Positions 59,836-64,000 of a stretch of 64,000 bases of DNA are shown here, one piece after another. The DNA lies in contig NZ_GL870929.1 of NCBI RefSeq assembly GCF_000190695.1, positions 394,853 through 458,852 of the forward strand, written 5' to 3'. The first letter of the stretch is position 1; every line of letters starts with the position of its first letter. Source of the stretch: Kingella denitrificans ATCC 33394 (GTDB taxonomy: Bacteria > Pseudomonadota > Gammaproteobacteria > Burkholderiales > Neisseriaceae). Position numbers and translations under genes: made by a program. A model generated the notes under the pieces. That model saw only the letters and a program-made list of their open reading frames with translations. It searched no databases and was not told the origin of the DNA.

Positions 59836-60306
59836 TTATTCTTTGGGCAAAAATGCCAAACGCCGCACGATTTGCGCTGCCGCATCTTGGCGCATTTCCT
59901 GCCACAGCAGGGCTTCTTCGTGTTCCTTGCCCAAAATGGTTTCGTCGCGGTAACTCATGCTGCGGCGCACGTCCACCTGTATGGGCGCGCCCCACGCTTT
60001 GCCGCGGCGGTATGCCTGCGCCGATACGCGCAGCGAATAGAGGTATTCGTTCAATTTCGCGCCGCGCGTGATGGTGTAAATATCGCGTTTTTCCGCCACG
60101 TCCAGCACGCGGATTTCGGCATCGGCATCGCGGTGCAGGCTGCCTTTGGCACGAAGCAGCGCGGTTTGCAAATCAGCGTCGAGCTGCGCCCCGCTCACGC
60201 GCCATTGCGTTGCGGGCAGCGTGTCCTGCGGCAGGTTTCCCTTCAAATGGAAGCCGCAGCCGCCCAGCGCAGCCGCCAAAATGACGGCGGTTATTTTTGC
60301 ATTCAT
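59836..60306 (-). CDS. lptE: LptE, LPS-assembly lipoprotein
   Basis: 156 residues with a lipoprotein signal (LGGC, C17) and the start CGFHLKGNLP, the LptE signature. The body has alternating strands and two helices (EAEIRVLDV-like, here DAEIRVLDVAEKRD). LptE plugs the LptD barrel in the outer membrane and is needed for LOS/LPS export. A minus-strand promoter candidate (-10 TATAAT, 60348 to 60343) lies 36 bp upstream. An AGGCTGCC DUS-like stretch is read as GSLHRD. Confidence 0.93.
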   Translation of the reverse strand: MNAKITAVILAAALGGCGFHLKGNLPQDTLPATQWRVSGAQLDADLQTALLRAKGSLHRDADAEIRVLDVAEKRDIYTITRGAKLNEYLYSLRVSAQAYRRGKAWGAPIQVDVRRSMSYRDETILGKEHEEALLWQEMRQDAAAQIVRRLAFLPKE

Positions 60307-60608
60307 ATTGCTTATCCGTTGCCAATTCCGTTCACGCGCCACATTATAGCTGGCAAGTTAAAAAAAGTAAAAATCCAGCGCCTGCCCGTGTGTGCGGCAC
60401 GGCGGCAAAGCTGCTAAAATAGGCGTTTTAGCTTCGCAGAAACTCCGTTTTCCTGCCGCAAAAGCAGCCTGCACCCCAAAGCCATAGCTTTGGCCGATGC
60501 AGCGCCATGCTGTTTTATTTTCCGGCCCTTGTTGCCCAACACTCAATATAAACACAACACAAAAGCAGCCTGCACTTTCTGCCAACCCCACTCCCACCAA
60601 CACATCCC
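60307..60608. other. Divergent lptE / mfd intergenic region
   Basis: About 300 bp without a convincing gene. It holds the lptE promoter candidate, a GCTAAAAT -10-like site near 60413, the phrase GCTTCGCAGAAACTC (60431-60445) that recurs inside mfd (near 62196), DUS at 60462 and 60562, and a small hairpin CAAAGCCATAGCTTTG near 60478. Confidence 0.6.
60343..60371 (-). promoter_or_regulatory. Candidate lptE-holA promoter
   Basis: On the minus strand a TATAAT (60348 down to 60343) has a weaker TTTACT-like -35 about 17 bases upstream in a T-rich stretch. Confidence 0.45.
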
Positions 60609-63600
60609 ATGAACTACCCCATCCCCCCCGCAAAACAAAAAACCGTTTGGTCCTCCCTTTCCGCCGGCAGCCTGCCGCTGGTGCTGTCGCAGAACCTGCC
60701 GCAGGGCACGCCCAAAATCGTGCTCACCGCCGACAGCGAAACCGCCCTGCGCCTGCAAACCGCGTGGCAATTCTTCCGCCCGCAGGACAACGCGCTGTTC
60801 CTGCCCGATTGGGAAACGCTGCCTTACGAGCGTTTTTCGCCACATCAGGATTTGGTGTCCGAGCGGCTGTCGGTGTTGTGGCAGCTGAAAAACGGCGCGG
60901 CGGACGTGCTGTTCGCGCCCGTGTCCACCGCCATGCAGCGGCTTGCGCCGCCGTCTTTCCTGATGGGGCGCACGTTTTGGCTGAAAACGGGGCAGACGTT
61001 GGATTTGGACAAACTGCGCGAAAACCTGGTGGAAGCGGGTTATGCCGCTGTGTCCAACGTGGTGGCGGCGGGCGAATTTGCCGTGCGCGGCGGGATTGTA
61101 GACCTGTTCCCCATGGGCGCGGATTTGCCCTACCGCATTGATTTGTTTGACAATGAAATCGACAGCATCAAAACCTTCGATCCCGACACGCAGCGCACGC
61201 TCGCACCCGTGTCCGAAATCCGCCTGCTGCCCGCGCACGAGTTCCCCACCGATGCGGACGCGCAGAAAATCTTCCGCAACCGTTTCCGCGAAGAAATCCC
61301 AAGCAACCCGAACGAGGCGACCGTGTACCAAGCCGTGGGCAAGGGGCAGTTCGGCGCGGGCGTGGAATATTACCTGCCGCTGTTTTTTGAAGACGGTTGC
61401 GCCGATTTATTTGATTATATTGGGGAAAACGCGATTATCGTCTGCACGGACGATGTGCACGCCCGCGCGCACCGTTTTTGGGACGAGGTGAAATCGCGGC
61501 ACGCGATGGCGCAAGGCGACCCGAGCTATCCGCCGCTGCCGCCGCAGTCGCTGTATCTGCTGCCCGACCAATTTGCAGGCTGCCTGAAACGCTATCCGCA
61601 GGTGTGGACGCAGGCGGATGCGGAGAGCGGACTGCCGGACGTGGCCGTGAACCGCCAATCGGACGAGCCTTTGGCGGCGTTGGCGCGCTTTCAGGCTGCC
61701 TTCGGCGGCAAAATCCTGCTGTGCGCGGAAAGCGCGGGGCGGCGCGAAACGATGACGGGCTTTTTGAAGCAGCACGGCTTTGACGTGAAACCCGTGTCGA
61801 GCTGGGCGGAATTTTTGTCGGATAAATTTTCAGGCAGCCTGAAAGCCAACAGCGTGGCGCTGGCCGTTGCGCCGTTGTCGCAGGGGTTTGTGCTGGGCGA
61901 AAGCAGCCTGCACACCGAAGGGTTACCTGAAAATGCTGCGGATAAACTTTCAGGTAGCCCCAACGCCGAAAGCAGCCTGCACTCTTTAATCGGGCAGCAA
62001 CCCGCCCCCTCCCCCGAGGGGGAGGGCTGGGGAGAGGGCAACACGTCCGCGCCCCAAACCGAAATTTCTGCCGCCGCAGCAAGCCCTCTCCCTAACCCTC
62101 TCCCGCAGGAGAGGGGACAAAGTGCCGCAGCTTCAACGATTTCAGGCAGCCTGCACGCCGAAGGGCTACCTGAAAATGCTGCGAATGAATTTTTGCTTCG
62201 CAGAAACTCGCTTTGCTCGTTTTCAGGTAGCCCGAACGCCGAAAGCAGCCTGCACCTTGCCGTCATCACCGAATCCGAGCTGTATCAATACGTTGCCCGT
62301 TCGCGCGTCCACAGCCGCCGCAAGAAGCACGCCGCCGTGTCGGACGGCAGCCTGCGCGATTTGGCGGAAATCAGCATCGGCGACCCCGTGGTGCACGAAG
62401 AACACGGCATCGGGCGGTATCGCGGGCTGGTGCTGATGGGCGAAGACGAAATGCTGCAACTGGAATATGCGGGCGATGCGCAGCTCTATATCCCTGTTTC
62501 GCAACTGCATTTAATCAGCCGCTACTCCGGCCAGGCGCATGAAAACGTCGCCCTGCACAAGCTCGGCAGCGGCGCGTGGAACAAGGCGAAGCGCAAAGCC
62601 GCCGAAAAGGCGCGCGACACCGCCGCCGAGTTGCTCAACCTCTACGCCCAACGCGCCGCCCAATCGGGACACAAGTTTGAAATCAACGAGTTGGACTATC
62701 AGGCGTTTGCCGACGGCTTCGGCTATGAAGAAACCGAAGACCAGGCCGCCGCCATCGCCGCCGTAATTAAAGATTTGACGCAGGCGAAGCCGATGGACCG
62801 CCTCGTGTGCGGCGATGTCGGTTTCGGCAAAACCGAAGTCGCCCTGCGCGCCGCGTTTGTGGCGGTGATGGGCGGCAAACAGGTTGCCGTACTCGCTCCG
62901 ACTACGCTTCTGGTCGAGCAGCACGCGCAAAATTTCGCCGACCGCTTCGCCGATTTCCCCGTGAAAGTTGCCAGCCTTTCGCGTTTCAACAACAGCAAAG
63001 CCACCAAAGCCGCGCTGGAAGGCATGGCGGACGGCACGGTCGACATCGTTATCGGCACGCACAAATTGGTGCAGGACGACATCAAATTCAAAAACTTAGG
63101 GCTGGTCATCATCGATGAAGAACACCGCTTCGGCGTGCGCCAGAAAGAGCAACTCAAACGCCTGCGCGCCAATGTCGATGTCCTCACCATGACCGCCACG
63201 CCGATTCCGCGCACCCTCAGCATGGCACTCGAAGGTCTGCGCGACTTCTCGCTGATTACCACCGCGCCCAGCCGCCGCCTCGCGGTAAAAACCTTTGTCA
63301 AACCCTTCAGCGAAGGCAGCGTGCGCGAAGCCGTGTTGCGCGAACTCAAACGCGGCGGACAGGTATTTTTCCTGCACAATGAAGTGGATACCATCGAGAA
63401 CATGCGCGAGCGGCTGGAAACCCTGCTGCCCGAAGCCCGCATCGGCGTGGCGCACGGACAACTGCGCGAACGCGAGTTGGAACAAGTGATGCGCGACTTT
63501 TTGCAGCAAAGATTCAACGTGTTGCTCTGTTCCACCATCATCGAAACCGGCATCGACATCCCCAACGCCAACACCATCATCATCAACCGCGCCGACAAAT

Positions 63601-64000
63601 TCGGACTGGCGCAGCTGCACCAGCTTCGCGGGCGCGTCGGCCGCAGCCACCACCAAGCCTACGCCTACTTGCTCACGCCCGAATACATCACCAAAGACGC
63701 AGAAAAACGCCTCGACGCCATCGCGGCGGCAGACGAACTCGGCGCAGGTTTCACCCTCGCCATGCAGGATTTGGAAATCCGCGGCGCAGGCGAAATCCTC
63801 GGCGAAGGACAATCCGGCGAAATGATACAGGTCGGCTTCACGCTCTACACCGAAATGCTCAAACAAGCCGTGCGCGACCTCAAAAAAGGCCGCCAGCCCG
63901 ACCTCGACGCACCGCTGGGCATCACCACCGAAATCAAACTGCACAGCCCCGCCCTGCTGCCTGAAAGCTACTGCCCCGACATCCATGAGCGGCTGGTGCT
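60609..64000 (+). CDS. mfd: Mfd transcription-repair coupling factor (3' end outside the window), with in-frame repeat insert
   Basis: 1131 codons are open from ATG 60609 to the window end. In order: UvrB-homology domains (GGIVDLFPMGADLPYRIDLFD, in part), the RNA-polymerase-interacting domain (DPVVHEEHGIGRY, YIPVSQLHLISRYSG), and RecG-like helicase motifs (CGDVGFGKTEVALRAAF with Walker A, DEEHRFG as motif II, TATPIPRTLSMAL). Mfd removes stalled polymerase and recruits UvrA. Between GFVLG and LAVITESELY, where E. coli Mfd has only a few residues, residues 431-549 are an insert of DUS and REP-like sequence (61899-62255) without a stop. Sim, king, king3 and eik-like DUS all occur in the gene. 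Confidence 0.95.
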   Translation, partial: MNYPIPPAKQKTVWSSLSAGSLPLVLSQNLPQGTPKIVLTADSETALRLQTAWQFFRPQDNALFLPDWETLPYERFSPHQDLVSERLSVLWQLKNGAADVLFAPVSTAMQRLAPPSFLMGRTFWLKTGQTLDLDKLRENLVEAGYAAVSNVVAAGEFAVRGGIVDLFPMGADLPYRIDLFDNEIDSIKTFDPDTQRTLAPVSEIRLLPAHEFPTDADAQKIFRNRFREEIPSNPNEATVYQAVGKGQFGAGVEYYLPLFFEDGCADLFDYIGENAIIVCTDDVHARAHRFWDEVKSRHAMAQGDPSYPPLPPQSLYLLPDQFAGCLKRYPQVWTQADAESGLPDVAVNRQSDEPLAALARFQAAFGGKILLCAESAGRRETMTGFLKQHGFDVKPVSSWAEFLSDKFSGSLKANSVALAVAPLSQGFVLGESSLHTEGLPENAADKLSGSPNAESSLHSLIGQQPAPSPEGEGWGEGNTSAPQTEISAAAASPLPNPLPQERGQSAAASTISGSLHAEGLPENAANEFLLRRNSLCSFSGSPNAESSLHLAVITESELYQYVARSRVHSRRKKHAAVSDGSLRDLAEISIGDPVVHEEHGIGRYRGLVLMGEDEMLQLEYAGDAQLYIPVSQLHLISRYSGQAHENVALHKLGSGAWNKAKRKAAEKARDTAAELLNLYAQRAAQSGHKFEINELDYQAFADGFGYEETEDQAAAIAAVIKDLTQAKPMDRLVCGDVGFGKTEVALRAAFVAVMGGKQVAVLAPTTLLVEQHAQNFADRFADFPVKVASLSRFNNSKATKAALEGMADGTVDIVIGTHKLVQDDIKFKNLGLVIIDEEHRFGVRQKEQLKRLRANVDVLTMTATPIPRTLSMALEGLRDFSLITTAPSRRLAVKTFVKPFSEGSVREAVLRELKRGGQVFFLHNEVDTIENMRERLETLLPEARIGVAHGQLRERELEQVMRDFLQQRFNVLLCSTIIETGIDIPNANTIIINRADKFGLAQLHQLRGRVGRSHHQAYAYLLTPEYITKDAEKRLDAIAAADELGAGFTLAMQDLEIRGAGEILGEGQSGEMIQVGFTLYTEMLKQAVRDLKKGRQPDLDAPLGITTEIKLHSPALLPESYCPDIHERLV
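61899..62255. repeat. Composite DUS/REP-like insert within mfd
   Basis: Two related blocks, each ending CAGGTAGCCC...AACGCCGAAAGCAGCCTGCAC (61918-61983 and 62160-62255, in parts), flank a central segment. That segment contains the palindromic CCCTCCCCCGAGGGGGAGGG and a second inverted motif CCCTCTCCCGCAGGAGAGGG. The total, 357 bp, is a multiple of three and stop-free in the mfd frame. Confidence 0.85.

Noticed and set aside
59281..60417. A 378-codon plus-strand open frame
   Set aside because: Antisense to holA and lptE, both of which match known families end to end.

Overview
This window is chromosomal DNA from a member of the Neisseriaceae, most likely a Kingella (Kingella denitrificans-like). 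Two observations support this. About a hundred copies of AAAGCAGCCTGCAC, or its reverse complement, are scattered through it; this is the king3 dialect of the neisserial DNA uptake sequence (DUS, AAGCAGCCTGCA). The gene content is also neisserial: minCDE-oxyR, Correia-type (CREE) repeats, hpuAB and Slam genes. I see no rRNA, tRNA, CRISPR, prophage or intact insertion sequence.

Layout. 1-7.6 kb: partial resB, zur, the minC-minD-minE-oxyR operon (minus strand), a polyamine-binding lipoprotein, dapC and darP/yjgA. 7.7-12.8 kb: pmbA with a small coupled EF-hand secreted protein, a HerA/DUF853 ATPase, a lipoprotein, a ferredoxin and ferredoxin-NADP reductase. 13-22.4 kb: a surface-lipoprotein and iron locus. 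A Slam-type translocon gene is divergent from hpuA-hpuB across an AT-rich, Fur-box-like promoter; then comes an 800-residue surface lipoprotein with duplicated EF-hand repeats and two barrel-like modules, followed by its own Slam gene. 22.4-33.3 kb: queA, glnB, gmk, rpoZ and bifunctional spoT/relA, an orphan Imm11-like gene, psd, a Sel1 protein, trmA, small membrane proteins, an Smr protein and rsmJ. 33.4-36.3 kb: an XRE regulator with paired palindromic operators followed by three paralogous four-TM proteins, then a NUDIX gene whose end lies in a CREE remnant. 36.5-39.6 kb: rdgC, a BPSS1780-like membrane protein and a DUF711 protein.

39.7-46.3 kb is the accessory stretch. It holds a tandem triplet of small secreted proteins, an ADP-ribosylglycohydrolase, a MORN protein, unknown proteins, a segment carrying Eikenella-dialect DUS, dcd, and a SMI1/KNR4-like protein ending in a CREE remnant. 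46.3-64 kb is mostly housekeeping: recR, clpX, a nitroreductase, rsmE, an inositol-monophosphatase-like gene, an intact CREE, tsaD, serB, lon, hupB, dapF, holA, lptE and the first 1131 codons of mfd. The mfd gene carries a roughly 119-codon in-frame insert made of DUS and REP-like repeats.

The most notable candidate system is the EF-hand surface lipoprotein with its adjacent Slam translocon, next to a second Slam-HpuA-HpuB unit. Other strong observations are the in-frame repeat insert in mfd, genes whose 3' ends were supplied by CREE or DUS sequence, the XRE/membrane-protein triplet with its operators, and the tandem secreted-protein array in which a frameshifted copy stops inside a mutated DUS.
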